Source: Megascapheus bottae (taxonomy: Eukaryota; Chordata; Mammalia; Rodentia; Geomyidae). From it: a DNA stretch of 64,000 nt. The position numbers were made by a program, and so were the translations under genes. Every line of letters begins with the position of its first letter. Position 1 is the first letter of the stretch. The notes beneath the pieces were generated by a model that worked only from the letters and a program-made list of their open reading frames with translations, ran no database searches and had not been told where the DNA came from. The stretch is from NCBI GenBank assembly GCA_024803745.1, contig JANJXV010000159.1:432498-496497 (forward strand), given 5' to 3'. Shown here in pieces: positions 1 to 15,900 of the stretch.

Positions 1-1992
1 TTCACACACCTTCATTCTGTGACTTCACACACCTCCATTCTATGACTTCACACACCTCCATTCTATGACTTCACACACCTCCATTCTGTGACTTCACGCA
101 CCTCCATTCTGACTTCACACAGCTCCATTCTGTGACTTCACAAAACTCCATTCTATGATTCCACCCACCTCCATACTATGTCTTCACACATCTCCATCTA
201 TGACTTCACACACCTCGATTCTGAGTTCACACACCTCCATTCTGTGACTTCACACACCTCCATTCTGAGTTCACACACCTCAATTCTATGATTTCACACA
301 CCTCCATTCTATAACTTCACACACCTCCATTCTGTGACGTCACACATCTCCATTCTATGACTTCAAACACCTTCATTCTTTCTTCACAAACATCCATTCT
401 GTGACTTCACACACCTCCCTTCTTTGACTTCACACACCTCCATTTTGTGACTTCACACACCTAAATTCTATGATTCACACACCTCCATTCTGTGCCTTCA
501 CGCACCTCCATTCTATGACTTCACACACCTCCATTCTGTGACTTCATACACCTTGATTCTATGATTTCACATACCTCCATTCTGACTTCACACACCTCCA
601 TTCTATGACTTCACACACCTCCATTCTGACTTCACACAACTCCATTGTGTGACTTCACAAAACTCCATTCTATGATTTCACACACCTCCATACTATGACT
701 TCACACACCTCCATCTATGACTTCACACACCTCCATTCTGAGTTCACACACCTCCATTCTGTGACTTCACACACCTCCATTCTGACTTCACTCACCTCCA
801 TTGTATGACTTCACACAGCCCCATTCTGTGACTTCACACACCTCCATTCTATGACTTCACACACTTCAATTGTGATGTCACACACCTCCATTCTATGAAT
901 CTCCATTCTATGACTTCACACACCTCCATTCTGACTTTACACACCTCCATTCTATGACTTCACAGACCTCGAATCTGTGTCTTCAGTCACCTCCACTGTA
1001 TGACTTCACACTCCTCCATTGTATGACTTTCCACACCTCTTTCTATGACTTCACCACTTCCCTTCTATGACCGCACACCTCCATTCGAGACTTCACACAC
1101 CTCCATTGTGTGACTACACACACCTCCATTCTGTGACTTCACACACCTCCATTCTTTGACTTCACACACCTCTATTCTATGACTTCACACACCTTCATTC
1201 TTACTTCACAAACATCCATTCTATCACTTCACACACCTCCATTCTATGATTTCACACACCTCCATTCTGTGATTTCACACACCTCCATTCTGTGTTCACA
1301 CACCTCAATTCTGTGACTTCACAAACCTCCATTCTGACTTCACACACCTCCATTCTATGACTTCACACACCTCCATTCTATGACTTCACACACATCCATT
1401 CTGTGACTTCACACACCTCCATTCTGAGTTGACACAACTCCATTCTATGACTTCACACAACTCCATTCTGTGACTTCACAAATCTCCATTCTATGATTCC
1501 ACACACCTCCATTCTATGACTTCACACACCTCCATTCTATGACTTCACACACCTCCATTCTTTGACTTCACACAGCTCCATTCTGTGACTTCACAAATCT
1601 CCATTCTATGATTCCTCACACCTCCATTCTATGACTTCACACACTTCCATTCTATGACTTCACACACCTCCATTCTTTGACTTCAAACACCTCCATTTTG
1701 AGTACACAAACCTCCATTCTGTGACTTCACACACCTCCATTCTATGAATTCACAAACCTCCATTCTATGACTTCACACACCTCCATTCTATGACTTCACA
1801 CACCTCCATTCTATGAATTCACACACCTCCATTCTGTGACTTCACACACCTGCATTCTATGACTTCACACACCTCCATTCTGTGACTTCACCCACCTCCA
1901 TTGTGAGTTCACATACCACCATTCTGTGATTCACACACCCTCATTCTGTGACTTCACACACCTCCATTCTATGACTTCACACACCTCCATTC
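1..1992 (+). repeat. Block A, first copy of a ~2-kb duplicated segment
   Basis: Matches 18228-20219 at a constant lag of 18227 bp with only scattered substitutions and no net indel, checked at several anchors (TCACGCACC near 94, the CTCGAATCTGTG motif near 969, the TACCACCATT motif near 1914). One visible difference is ATTCCTCACA near 1613 against ATTCCACACA in the other copy. The match ends near 1993, where this copy continues with a TTTGACTGCACAC variant and the other does not. The block starts before the window, because base 1 is already inside the match. It contains only satellite monomers. Confidence 0.9.
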
Positions 1993-4900
1993 TTTGACTG
2001 CACACACCACCTTTTTGACTTCACACACCTCCATTCTGTGACTTCACACACCTCCATTCTGTGACTTCACACACCTCCGTTTTGACTTCACACACTTCCA
2101 TTCTGTGACTTCACACACCTCCATTCTGTGACTTCACACACCTCTATTGTTTCACTTCACACACCCCCATTCTTTGACTTCACACACCTCCATTCCATGA
2201 CTTCACACACCTCCATTCTATGAGTTCACACACCTCCATTCTCTGAGTTCACACACCTCCAATTTGACTTCACACACCTCCATTCTTTGACTTCACAAAC
2301 CTCCATTCCATGACTTCACACACCTCCATTCTAGGACTTCACACACCTCCATTCTGTGGCTTCACACACCTCCATTCTGAGTTCACACACCTCCATTCTG
2401 TGACTTCACACACCTCCATTCTGTGACTTCACACACCTCCATTCTGTGACTTCACACACCTCGATCCTATGACTTCACACACCTCCATTCTATGAATTCA
2501 CACACCTCCATTCTGTGATTTCACACACCTCCATTCTATGACTTCACACACCTCCATTCTGTGACTTCAGACACCTCCATTCTGAGTTCACACACCTCCA
2601 TTCTATGACTTCACAAACCCCCATTCTGGGGTCACAGACCTCCATTCTATGGCTTCACACACTTCCATTCTATGACTTCACACACCTCCATTCTGACTTC
2701 ACACACCTCAATTCTTTGACTTCACACACCTCCATTCTATGATTTCACACACCTCCGTTCTATGACTTCACACACCTCCATTCTATGACTTCACACACCT
2801 CATTTCTGAGTTGACACACCTCCATCCTATGATTTCACACACCTCCAATCTGACTTCACACACCTCCATTCTATGACTTCACACACCTCCATGCTTTGAC
2901 ATCAAGAACAACCATTCTATGACTTCACACAACTCCATTGTGACTTCACACACCTCCATTCTATGAATTCACACACCTCCATTTTATGACTTCATACACT
3001 TCCATTATATGACTTCACACACCTCCATTCTTTGACTTCAAACACCCCCATTTTGAGTACACAAACCTCCATTCTGTGACTTCACACACCTCCCTTCTAT
3101 GAATTCACACACCTCCATTCTATGACTTCACACACTTCCATTCTATGACTTCACACACCTCCATTCTTTGACTTCAAACACCTCCATTTTGAGTACACAA
3201 ACCTCCATTCTGTGACTTCACACACCTCCCTTCTATGAATTCACACACCTCCATTCTATGACTTCACACACTTCCATTCTATGACTTCACACACCTCCAT
3301 TCTTTGACTTCAAACACCTCCATTTTGAGTACACAAACCTCCATTCTATGACTTCACACACCTCCATTCTATGACTTCACACACCTTCATTCTTACTTCA
3401 CAAACATCCATTCTATGACTTCACACACCTCCATTATATGACTTCATAAACCTCCCTTCTGTGACTTCACACACCTCCATTCTGAGTTCACACACCTCCA
3501 TTCTGTGACTTCACACAACTCCATTTTGACTTCACACATCTCCATTCTATGAGTTCACACACCTCCATTTTATGGCTTCACACACCTCCATCCTATGACT
3601 TCACACACCTCAATTCTATGACTTCACACACCTCCAATCTATGACTTCACACATCCATTCTGTGACTTCACACACCTCCACTCTATGACTTCTAACACCT
3701 TCATTCTTACTTCACAAACATCCATTCTGTGACTTCACACACCTCCATTCTGTGACTTCACACACCTTCATTCTGACTTCACACACCTCCATTCTATGAC
3801 TTCACACACCTCCATTCTATGACTTCACACACCTCCATTCTTTGACTTCACACATCACCTTTTTGACTTCACACACCTCCATTCTGTGACTTCACACAGC
3901 TCCATTCTGTGACTTCACACTCTTCCGTTTTGACTTCACACACTTCCATTCTGTGACTTCACACACCTCCATTCTGAGTTCACACACCTCCATTCTGTGA
4001 CTTCACACACCTCCATTCTGTGACTTCACACGCCTCCATTCTGTGACTTCACACACCTCGATCCTAAGACTTCACACACCTCCATTCTATGAATTCACAC
4101 ACCTCCATTCTGAGTTCACACACCTCCATTCTATGACTTCACAAACCCCCATTCTGCCTCCATTCTATGACTTCACACACTTCCATTCTATGACTTCACA
4201 CACCTCCATTCTGACTTCACACACCTCAATTCTTTGACTTCACACACCTCCATTCTATGATTTCACATACCTCCATTCTATGACTTCACACACCTCCATT
4301 CTATGACTTCACACACCTCATTTCTGAGTTGACACACCTCCATCCTGTGATTTCACACACCTCCAATCTGACTTCACACACCTCCATTCTATGACTTCAC
4401 ACACCTAAATGCGTTGACATCAAAAACAACCATTCTATGACTTCACACAACTCCATTGTGACTTCACACACCTCCATTCTATGAATTCACACAGCTCCAT
4501 TTTATGACTTCACACACTTCCATTCTATGACTTCACACACCTCCATTCTTTGACTTCAAACACCTCCATTTTGAGTACACAAACCTCCATTCTGTGACTT
4601 CACACACCTCCATTCTATGAATTCACACACCTCCATTCTATGACTTCACACACTTCAATTCTATGACTTCACACACCTCCATTCTGTGACTTCACACACC
4701 TCCATTGTGAGTTCACACACCTCCATTCTGTGAATTCACACACCTCCATTCTGTGACTTCACACACCTCAATTCTATGACTTCACACACCTCCATTCTAT
4801 GACTTCACACACCTCCATTCTATGAATTCACACACCTCCATTCTGTGACTTCACACACCTACATTGTATGACTTCACACACCTCCATTCTTTGACTTCAC

Positions 4901-7900
4901 CTACCTCCATTCTGAGTTCACACCCCTCCATTCTGTGACTTCACACACCTCCATTCTGTGACTTCACACACCTCCGTTTTGACTTCACACACTTCCATTC
5001 TGTGACTTCACACACCTCCATTCTGTGACTTCACACACCTCTATTGTTTCACTTCACACACCCCCATTCTTTGACTTCACACACCTCCATTCCATGACTT
5101 CACACACCTCCATTCTATGAGTTCACACACCTTCATTCTTACTTCAGAAAAACCCATTCTCTGACTTCACACCTCCATTCTATGACTTCGCAAACCTCCA
5201 TTCTGTGACTTCACACACCTCCATTCTGTGACTTCACACACCTCCATTCTGTGACTTCACACACCTCCGTTTTGACTTCACACACTTCCATTCTGTGACT
5301 TCACACACCTCCATTCTGTGACTTCACACACCTCTATTGTTTCACTTCACACACCCCTATTCTTTCACTTCACACACCTCCATTCCATGACTTCACACAC
5401 CTCCATTCCATGAGTTCACACACCTCCAATTTGACTTCACAGACATCCATTCTATGACTTCACAAACCTCCATTCTGTGAGTTCACACACCTCCATTCTA
5501 GGACTTCACACACCTCCATTCTGTGGCTTCACACACCTCCATTCTGAGTTCACACACCTCCATTCTGTGACTTCACACACCTCCATTCTGTGACTTCACA
5601 CACCTCCATTCTGTGACTTCACACACCTCGATCCTATGACTTCACACACCTCCATTCTATGAATTCACACACCTCCATTCTGTGATTTCACACACCTCCA
5701 TTCTATGACTTCACACACCTCCATTCTGTGACTTCACACACCTCCATTCTGAGTTCACACACCTCCATTCTATGACTTCACAAACCCCCATTCTGAGTTC
5801 ACAGACCTCCATTCTATGGCTTCACACACTTCCATTCTATGACTTCACACACCTCCATTCTGACTACACACACCTCAATTCTTTGACTTCACACACCTCC
5901 ATTCTATGATTTCACATACCTCCATTCTATGACTTCACACACCTCCATTCTATGACTTCACACACCTCATTTCTGAGTTGACACACCTCCATCCTGTGAT
6001 TTCACACACCTCCAATCTGACTTCACACACCTCAATTCTATGACTTCACACACCTCCATGCTTTGACATCAAGAACAACCATTCTATGACTTCACACAAC
6101 TCCATTGTGACTTCACACACCTCCATTCTATGAATTCACACACCTCCATTTTATGACTTCACACACTTCCATTATATGAATTCACACACCTCCATTCTTT
6201 GACTTCAAACACCTCCATTTTGAGTACACAAACCTCCATTCTGTGACTTCACACACCTCCCTTCTATGAATTCACACACCTCCATTATATGACTTCACAC
6301 ACTTCCATTCTATGACTTCACATACCTCCATTCTTTGACTTCAAACACCTCCATTTTGAGTACACAAACCTCCATTCTGTGACTTCACACACCTCCATTC
6401 TATGACTTCACACACCTCCATTCTATGACTTCACACACCTTCATTCTTACTTCACAAACATCCATTCTATGACTTCACACACCTCCATTATATGACTTCA
6501 TAAACCTCCCTTCTGTGACTTCACACACCTCCATTCTGAGTTCACACACCTCCATTCTGTGACTTCACACAACTCCATTTTGACTTCACACACCTCCATT
6601 CTATGAGTTCACACACCTCCATTTTATGGCTTCACACACCTCCATTCTATGACTTCACACACCTCAATTCAATGACTTCACACACCTCCAATCTATGACT
6701 TCACACACCTACATTCTGTGACTTCACACACCTCCACTCTATGACTTCTAACACCTTCATTCTTACTTCACAAACATCCATTCTGTGACTTCACACACCT
6801 CCATTCTGTGACTTCACACACGTTCATTCTGACTTCACACACCTCCATTCTATGACTTCACACACCTCCATTCTATGACTTCACACACCTCCATTCTTTG
6901 ACTTCACACACCACCTTTTTGACTTCACACACCTCCATTCTGTGACTTCACACACCTCCGTTTTGACTTCACACACTTCCATTCTGTGACTTCACACACC
7001 TCCATTCTGTGACTTCACACACCTCTATTGTTTCACTTCACACACCCCCATTCTTTGACTTCACACACCTCCATTCCATGACTTCACACACCTCCATTCT
7101 ATGAGTTCACACACCTCCATTCTATGAGTTCACACACCTCCAATTTGACTTCACACACCTCCATTCTATGACTTCACACACCTTCATTCTTACTTCAGAA
7201 ACATCCATTGTCTGACTTCACACACCTCCATTCTATGACTTCACAAACCTCCATTCTGTGAGTTCACACAACTCCATTCTAGGACTTAACACACCTCCAT
7301 TCTGTGGCTTCACACACCTCCATTCTGAGTTCACACACCTCCATTCTGTGACTTCACACACCTCCATTCTGTGACTTCACACACCTCCATTCTGTGACTT
7401 CACACACCTCGATCCTAAGACTTCACACACCTCCATTCTATGAATTCACACATCTCCATTCTGTGATTTCACACACCTCCATTCTATGACTTCACACAAC
7501 TCCATTCTGTGACTTCACACACCTCCATTCTGAGTTCACACACCTCCATTCTATGACTTCACAAACCCCCATTCTGAGTTCACAGACCTCCATTCTATGA
7601 CTTCACACACTTCCATTCTATGACTTCACACACCTCCATTCTGACTTCACACACCTCAATTCTTTGACTTCACACACCTCCATTCTATGATTTCACATAC
7701 CTCCATTCTATGACTTCACACACCTCCATTCTGTGACTTCACACACCTCATTTCTGAGTTGACACACCTCCATCCTGTGATTTCACACACCTCCAATCTG
7801 ACTTCACACACCTCCATTCTATGACTTCACACACCAAATGCGTTGACATCAAAAACAACCATTCTATGACTTCACACAACTCCATTGTGACTTCACACAC

Positions 7901-9060
7901 CTCCATTCTATGAATTCACACAGCTCCATTTTATGACTTCACACACTTCCATTCTATGACTTCACACACCTCCATTCTTTGACTTCAAACACCTCCATTT
8001 TGAGTACACAAACCTCCATTCTGTGACTTCACACACCTCCATTCTATGAATTCACACACCTCCATTCTATGACTTCACACACTTCCATTCTATGACTTCA
8101 CACACCTCCATTCTTTGACTTCAAACACCTCCATTTTGAGTACACAAACCTCCATTCTGTGACTTCACACACCTCCATTCTATGAATTCACACACCTCCA
8201 TTCTATGACTTCACACACCTCCATTCTATGACTTCACACACCTTCATTCTTACTTCACAAACATCCATTCTATGACTTCACACACCTCCATTATATGACT
8301 TCATAAACCTCCCTTCTGTGACTTCACACACCTCCATTCTGAGTTCACACACCTCCATTCTGTGACTTCACACACCTCCATTTTGACTTCACACACCTCC
8401 ATTCTATGACTTCACACACTTCAATTCTATGACTTCACACACCTCCATTCTGTGACTTCACACACCTCCATTGTGAGTTCACACACCTCCATTCTGTGAA
8501 TTCACACACCTCCATTCTGTGACTTCACACTCCTCCATTCTATGACTTCACACACCTCCATTCTATGACTTCACACACCTCCATTCTATGAATTCACACA
8601 CCTCCAATCTGTGACTTCACACACCTACATTGTATGACTTCACACACCTCCATTCTTTGACTTCACCTACCTCCACTCTGTGTTCACACCCCTCCATTCT
8701 GTGACTTCACACACCTCCATTCTGTGACTTCACACACCTCCGTTTTGACTTCACACACTTCCATTCTGTGACTTCACACACCTCCATTCTGTGACTTCAC
8801 ACACCTCTATTGTTTCACTTCACACACCCCCAATCTTTGACTTCACACACCTCCATTCCATGACTTCACACACCTTCATTCTATGAGTTCACACACCTTC
8901 ATTCTTACTTCAGAAATATCCATTCTCTGACTTCACACACCTCCATTCTATGACTTCGCAAACCTCCATTCTGTGAGTTCACACACCTCCATTCTAGGAC
9001 TTCACACACCTCCATTCTGTGGCTTCACACACCTCCATTCTGAGTTCACACACCTCCATT
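1993..9060 (+). repeat. Older, diverged higher-order repeats of about 1.6-1.8 kb
   Basis: A distinctive variant monomer containing CTCGATCCTA recurs near 2461, 4059, 5629, 7409 and 9124, giving spacings of about 1.60, 1.57, 1.78 and 1.72 kb. Between markers the same order of variant monomers returns: CTCATTTCTGAGTTGACAC, then a strongly diverged monomer GCGTTGACATCAAAAACAA (or GCTTTGACATCAAGAACAA), then TTTTGAGTACACAAACC. Unit lengths differ by whole monomers and substitutions are common, so these units look older than the 2280-bp units that follow. No gene or other element is seen. Confidence 0.8.
2981..3352 (+). repeat. Local 136-bp tandem repeat (six monomers)
   Basis: The variant TTTTGAGTAC occurs at 3051, 3187 and 3323, an exact spacing of 136 bp. 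The order of flanking variants (TTTGACTTCAAACACC, then TTTTGAGTACACAAACC, then CCTTCTATGAATTCAC) repeats with it. 136 bp equals five 23-mers plus one 21-mer. This is a small expansion nested inside the larger HOR unit. Confidence 0.85.
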
Positions 9061-9063
9061 CTG

Positions 9064-11340
9064 TGACTTCACACACCTCCATTCTGTGACTTCACACACC
9101 TCTATTCTGTGACTTCACACACCTCGATCCTATGACTTCACACACCTCCATTCTATGACTTCACACACCTCCATTCTGTGATTTCACACACCTCCATTCT
9201 ATGAGTTCACACACCTCCATTCTGTGACTTCACACACCTCCATTCTGAGTTCACACACCTCCATTCTATGACTTCACAAACCCCCTTCTGAGTTCACAGA
9301 CCTCCATTCTATGACTTCACACACCTTTCTATGACTTCACACACCTCCATTCTGACTTCACACACCTCCATTCTGACTTCACACACCTCAATTCTTTGAC
9401 TTCACACACCTCTATTCTATGATTTCACATAACTCCATTCTATGACTTCACACACCTCCATTCTATGACTTCACACACCTCATTTCTGAGTTGACACACC
9501 TCCATCCTGTGATTTCACACACCTCCAATCTGACTTCACACACCTCCATTCTATGACTTCACACACCTCCATGCGTTGACATCAAAAACAACCATTCTAT
9601 GACTTCACACAACTCCATTGTGACTTCACACACCTCCATTCTATGAATTCACACACCTCCATTTTATGACTTCACACACTTCCATTCTATGACTTCACAC
9701 ACCTCCATTCTTTGACTTCAAACACCTCCATTTTGAGTACACAAACCTCCATTCTGTGACTTCACACACCTCCATTCTATGAATTCACACACCTCCATTC
9801 TATGACTTCACACACTTCCATTCTATGACTTCACACACCACCATTCTTTGACTTCAAACACCTCCATTTTGAGTACACAAACCTCCATTCTGTGACTTCA
9901 CACACCTCCATTCTATGAATTCACACACCTCCATTCTATGACTTCACACACCTCCATTATATGACTTCATAAACCTCCCTTCTGTGACTTCACACACCTC
10001 CATTCTGAGTTCACACACCTCCATTCTGTGACTTCACACACCTCCATTTTGACTTCACACACCTCCATTCTATGACTTCACACACTTCAATTCTATGACT
10101 TCACACACCTCCATTCTGTGACTTCACACACCTCCATTGTGAGTTCACACACCTCCATTCTGTGACTTCACACACCTCCATTCTGTGACTTCACACACCT
10201 CCATTCTATGAGTTCACACACCTCCATTCTATGACTTCACACACCTCCATTCTATGAATTCACACACCTCCATTCTGTGACTTCACACAACTCCATTGTA
10301 TGACTTCACACACCTCCATTCTATGACTTCACACACCTCCATTCTATGACTTCACACACCTCCATTCTGTGATTTCACAAACCTCCATTATATGACTTCA
10401 CACACCTCCATTCGTTGACATCAAAAAACACCATTCTATGACTTTACACAACTCCATTTTCACTTCACACACCTCCATTCTATGAGTTCACACACCTCCA
10501 TTCTGTGACTTCACACACCTCCATTCTCTGACTTCACACACCTCGATCCTATGACTTCACACACCTCCATTCTATGAATTCACACACCTCCATTCTGTGA
10601 TTTCACACACCTCCATTCTATGACTTCACACACCTCCATTCTGTGATTTCACACACCTCCATTCTGAGTTCACACACCTCCATTCTATGACTTCACAAAC
10701 CCCCATTCTGAGTTCACAGACCTCCATTCTATGACTTCACACACTTCCTTTCTATGAGTTCACACACCTCCATTCTGACTTCGCACACCTCCATTCTGAC
10801 TTCACACACCTCAATTCTTTGACTTCACACACCTCCATTCTATGATTTCACATACCTCCATTCTATGACTTCACACACCTCCATTCTATGACTTCACACA
10901 CCTCATTTCTGAGTTGACACACCTCCATCCTGTGATTTCACACACCTCCAATCTGACTTCACACACCTCCATTCTATGACTTCACACACCTCCATGCGTT
11001 GACATCAAAAACAACCATTCTATGACTTCACACAACTCCATTGTGTCTTCACACACCTCCATTCTATGAATTCACACACCTCCATTTTATGACTTCACAC
11101 ACTTCCATTCTATGACTTCACACACCTCCATTCTTTGACTTCAAACACCTCCATTTTGAGTACACAAACCTCCATTCTGTGACTTCACACACCTCCATTC
11201 TATGACTTCACACACCTCCATTCTATGACTTCACACACCTCCATTCTATGACTTCACTCACCTCCATTCTATGAATTCACACACCTCCATTCTGTGAATT
11301 CACACACCTCCATTCTATGACATCACACACCTCCATTCTG
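9064..11340 (+). repeat. 2280-bp HOR unit 1 (2277 bp)
   Basis: First unit of the young array. It lacks 3 bp near 9327 (ACACCTTTCT where the others have ACACCTCCATTCT). It reads GAATTCACAC near 9781, where the other three units read GAATTCCCAC, so this unit may keep the ancestral base. Its first 260 bp or so carry a few more differences, which marks the left edge of homogenisation. Confidence 0.9.
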
Positions 11341-13620
11341 TGACTTCACACACCTCCATTCTGTGACTTCACACACCTCTATTCTGTCACTTCACACACC
11401 TCGATCCTATGACTTCACACACCTCCATTCTATGACTTCACACACCTCCATTCTGTGATTTCACACACCTCCATTCTATGAGTTCACACACCTCCATTCT
11501 GTGACTTCACACACCTCCATTCTGAGTTCACACACCTCCATTCTATGACTTCACAAACCCCCTTCTGAGTTCACAGACCTCCATTCTATGACTTCACACA
11601 CCTCCATTCTATGACTTCACACACCTCCATTCTGACTTCACACACCTCCATTCTGACTTCACACACCTCAATTCTTTGACTTCACACACCTCTATTCTAT
11701 GATTTCACATAACTCCATTCTATGACTTCACACACCTCCATTCTATGACTTCACACACCTCATTTCTGAGTTGACACACCTCCATCCTGTGATTTCACAC
11801 ACCTCCAATCTGACTTCACACACCTCCATTCTATGACTTCACACACCTCCATGCGTTGACATCAAAAACAACCATTCTATGACTTCACACAACTCCATTG
11901 TGACTTCACACACCTCCATTCTATGAATTCACACACCTCCATTTTATGACTTCACACACTTCCATTCTATGACTTCACACACCTCCATTCTTTGACTTCA
12001 AACACCTCCATTTTGAGTACACAAACCTCCATTCTGTGACTTCACACACCTCCATTCTATGAATTCCCACACCTCCATTCTATGACTTCACACACTTCCA
12101 TTCTATGACTTCACACACCACCATTCTTTGACTTCAAACACCTCCATTTTGAGTACACAAACCTCCATTCTGTGACTTCACACACCTCCATTCTATGAAT
12201 TCACACACCTCCATTCTATGACTTCACACACCTCCATTATATGACTTCATAAACCTCCCTTCTGTGACTTCACACACCTCCATTCTGAGTTCACACACCT
12301 CCATTCTGTGACTTCACACACCTCCATTTTGACTTCACACACCTCCATTCTATGACTTCACACACTTCAATTCTATGACTTCACACACCTCCATTCTGTG
12401 ACTTCACACACCTCCATTGTGAGTTCACACACCTCCATTCTGTGACTTCACACACCTCCATTCTGTGACTTCACACACCTCCATTCTATGAGTTCACACA
12501 CCTCCATTCTATGACTTCACACACCTCCATTCTATGAATTCACACACCTCCATTCTGTGACTTCACACAACTCCATTGTATGACTTCACACACCTCCATT
12601 CTATGACTTCACACACCTCCATTCTATGACTTCACACACCTCCATTCTGTGATTTCACAAACCTCCATTATATGACTTCACACACCTCCATTCGTTGACA
12701 TCAAAAAACACCATTCTATGACTTTACACAACTCCATTTTCACTTCACACACCTCCATTCTATGAGTTCACACACCTCCATTCTGTGACTTCACACACCT
12801 CCATTCTCTGACTTCACACACCTCGATCCTATGACTTCACACACCTCCATTCTATGAATTCACACACCTCCATTCTGTGATTTCACACACCTCCATTCTA
12901 TGACTTCACACACCTCCATTCTGTGATTTCACACACCTCCATTCTGAGTTCACACACCTCCATTCTATGACTTCACAAACCCCCATTCTGAGTTCACAGA
13001 CCTCCATTCTATGACTTCACACACTTCCTTTCTATGAGTTCACACACCTCCATTCTGACTTCGCACACCTCCATTCTGACTTCACACACCTCAATTCTTT
13101 GACTTCACACACCTCCATTCTATGATTTCACATACCTCCATTCTATGACTTCACACACCTCCATTCTATGACTTCACACACCTCATTTCTGAGTTGACAC
13201 ACCTCCATCCTGTGATTTCACACACCTCCAATCTGACTTCACACACCTCCATTCTATGACTTCACACACCTCCATGCGTTGACATCAAAAACAACCATTC
13301 TATGACTTCACACAACTCCATTGTGTCTTCACACACCTCCATTCTATGAATTCACACACCTCCATTTTATGACTTCACACACTTCCATTCTATGACTTCA
13401 CACACCTCCATTCTTTGACTTCAAACACCTCCATTTTGAGTACACAAACCTCCATTCTGTGACTTCACACACCTCCATTCTATGACTTCACACACCTCCA
13501 TTCTATGACTTCACACACCTCCATTCTATGACTTCACTCACCTCCATTCTATGAATTCACACACCTCCATTCTGTGAATTCACACACCTCCATTCTATGA
13601 CATCACACACCTCCATTCTG
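11341..13620 (+). repeat. 2280-bp HOR unit 2
   Basis: Appears identical to unit 3 at every line I compared, including rare variants such as TTCGCACACC, ATTTTCACTTC and ACTTTACACAACTCC. Contains only satellite monomers. Confidence 0.92.
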
Positions 13621-15900
13621 TGACTTCACACACCTCCATTCTGTGACTTCACACACCTCTATTCTGTCACTTCACACACCTCGATCCTATGACTTCACAC
13701 ACCTCCATTCTATGACTTCACACACCTCCATTCTGTGATTTCACACACCTCCATTCTATGAGTTCACACACCTCCATTCTGTGACTTCACACACCTCCAT
13801 TCTGAGTTCACACACCTCCATTCTATGACTTCACAAACCCCCTTCTGAGTTCACAGACCTCCATTCTATGACTTCACACACCTCCATTCTATGACTTCAC
13901 ACACCTCCATTCTGACTTCACACACCTCCATTCTGACTTCACACACCTCAATTCTTTGACTTCACACACCTCTATTCTATGATTTCACATAACTCCATTC
14001 TATGACTTCACACACCTCCATTCTATGACTTCACACACCTCATTTCTGAGTTGACACACCTCCATCCTGTGATTTCACACACCTCCAATCTGACTTCACA
14101 CACCTCCATTCTATGACTTCACACACCTCCATGCGTTGACATCAAAAACAACCATTCTATGACTTCACACAACTCCATTGTGACTTCACACACCTCCATT
14201 CTATGAATTCACACACCTCCATTTTATGACTTCACACACTTCCATTCTATGACTTCACACACCTCCATTCTTTGACTTCAAACACCTCCATTTTGAGTAC
14301 ACAAACCTCCATTCTGTGACTTCACACACCTCCATTCTATGAATTCCCACACCTCCATTCTATGACTTCACACACTTCCATTCTATGACTTCACACACCA
14401 CCATTCTTTGACTTCAAACACCTCCATTTTGAGTACACAAACCTCCATTCTGTGACTTCACACACCTCCATTCTATGAATTCACACACCTCCATTCTATG
14501 ACTTCACACACCTCCATTATATGACTTCATAAACCTCCCTTCTGTGACTTCACACACCTCCATTCTGAGTTCACACACCTCCATTCTGTGACTTCACACA
14601 CCTCCATTTTGACTTCACACACCTCCATTCTATGACTTCACACACTTCAATTCTATGACTTCACACACCTCCATTCTGTGACTTCACACACCTCCATTGT
14701 GAGTTCACACACCTCCATTCTGTGACTTCACACACCTCCATTCTGTGACTTCACACACCTCCATTCTATGAGTTCACACACCTCCATTCTATGACTTCAC
14801 ACACCTCCATTCTATGAATTCACACACCTCCATTCTGTGACTTCACACAACTCCATTGTATGACTTCACACACCTCCATTCTATGACTTCACACACCTCC
14901 ATTCTATGACTTCACACACCTCCATTCTGTGATTTCACAAACCTCCATTATATGACTTCACACACCTCCATTCGTTGACATCAAAAAACACCATTCTATG
15001 ACTTTACACAACTCCATTTTCACTTCACACACCTCCATTCTATGAGTTCACACACCTCCATTCTGTGACTTCACACACCTCCATTCTCTGACTTCACACA
15101 CCTCGATCCTATGACTTCACACACCTCCATTCTATGAATTCACACACCTCCATTCTGTGATTTCACACACCTCCATTCTATGACTTCACACACCTCCATT
15201 CTGTGATTTCACACACCTCCATTCTGAGTTCACACACCTCCATTCTATGACTTCACAAACCCCCATTCTGAGTTCACAGACCTCCATTCTATGACTTCAC
15301 ACACTTCCTTTCTATGAGTTCACACACCTCCATTCTGACTTCGCACACCTCCATTCTGACTTCACACACCTCAATTCTTTGACTTCACACACCTCCATTC
15401 TATGATTTCACATACCTCCATTCTATGACTTCACACACCTCCATTCTATGACTTCACACACCTCATTTCTGAGTTGACACACCTCCATCCTGTGATTTCA
15501 CACACCTCCAATCTGACTTCACACACCTCCATTCTATGACTTCACACACCTCCATGCGTTGACATCAAAAACAACCATTCTATGACTTCACACAACTCCA
15601 TTGTGTCTTCACACACCTCCATTCTATGAATTCACACACCTCCATTTTATGACTTCACACACTTCCATTCTATGACTTCACACACCTCCATTCTTTGACT
15701 TCAAACACCTCCATTTTGAGTACACAAACCTCCATTCTGTGACTTCACACACCTCCATTCTATGACTTCACACACCTCCATTCTATGACTTCACACACCT
15801 CCATTCTATGACTTCACTCACCTCCATTCTATGAATTCACACACCTCCATTCTGTGAATTCACACACCTCCATTCTATGACATCACACACCTCCATTCTG
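13621..15900 (+). repeat. 2280-bp HOR unit 3
   Basis: Appears identical to unit 2 at every line compared. It shares the GAATTCCCAC variant (near 14341) with units 2 and 4. Confidence 0.92.

Noticed and set aside
4070..4160. GAATTC-containing monomers as a functional site
   Set aside because: TGAATTCA is a simple one-base variant of TGACTTCA found throughout the array. It is useful as a restriction landmark, but nothing suggests a function.
4043..4237. Short TSHTSIL-type open frames (also near 45599, 52316, 52741 and 56813)
   Set aside because: Frames stay open only where 21-bp monomers cluster. A 23-mer shifts frame and brings in TGA. There is no start context, no conservation of frame, and repeat-like composition.
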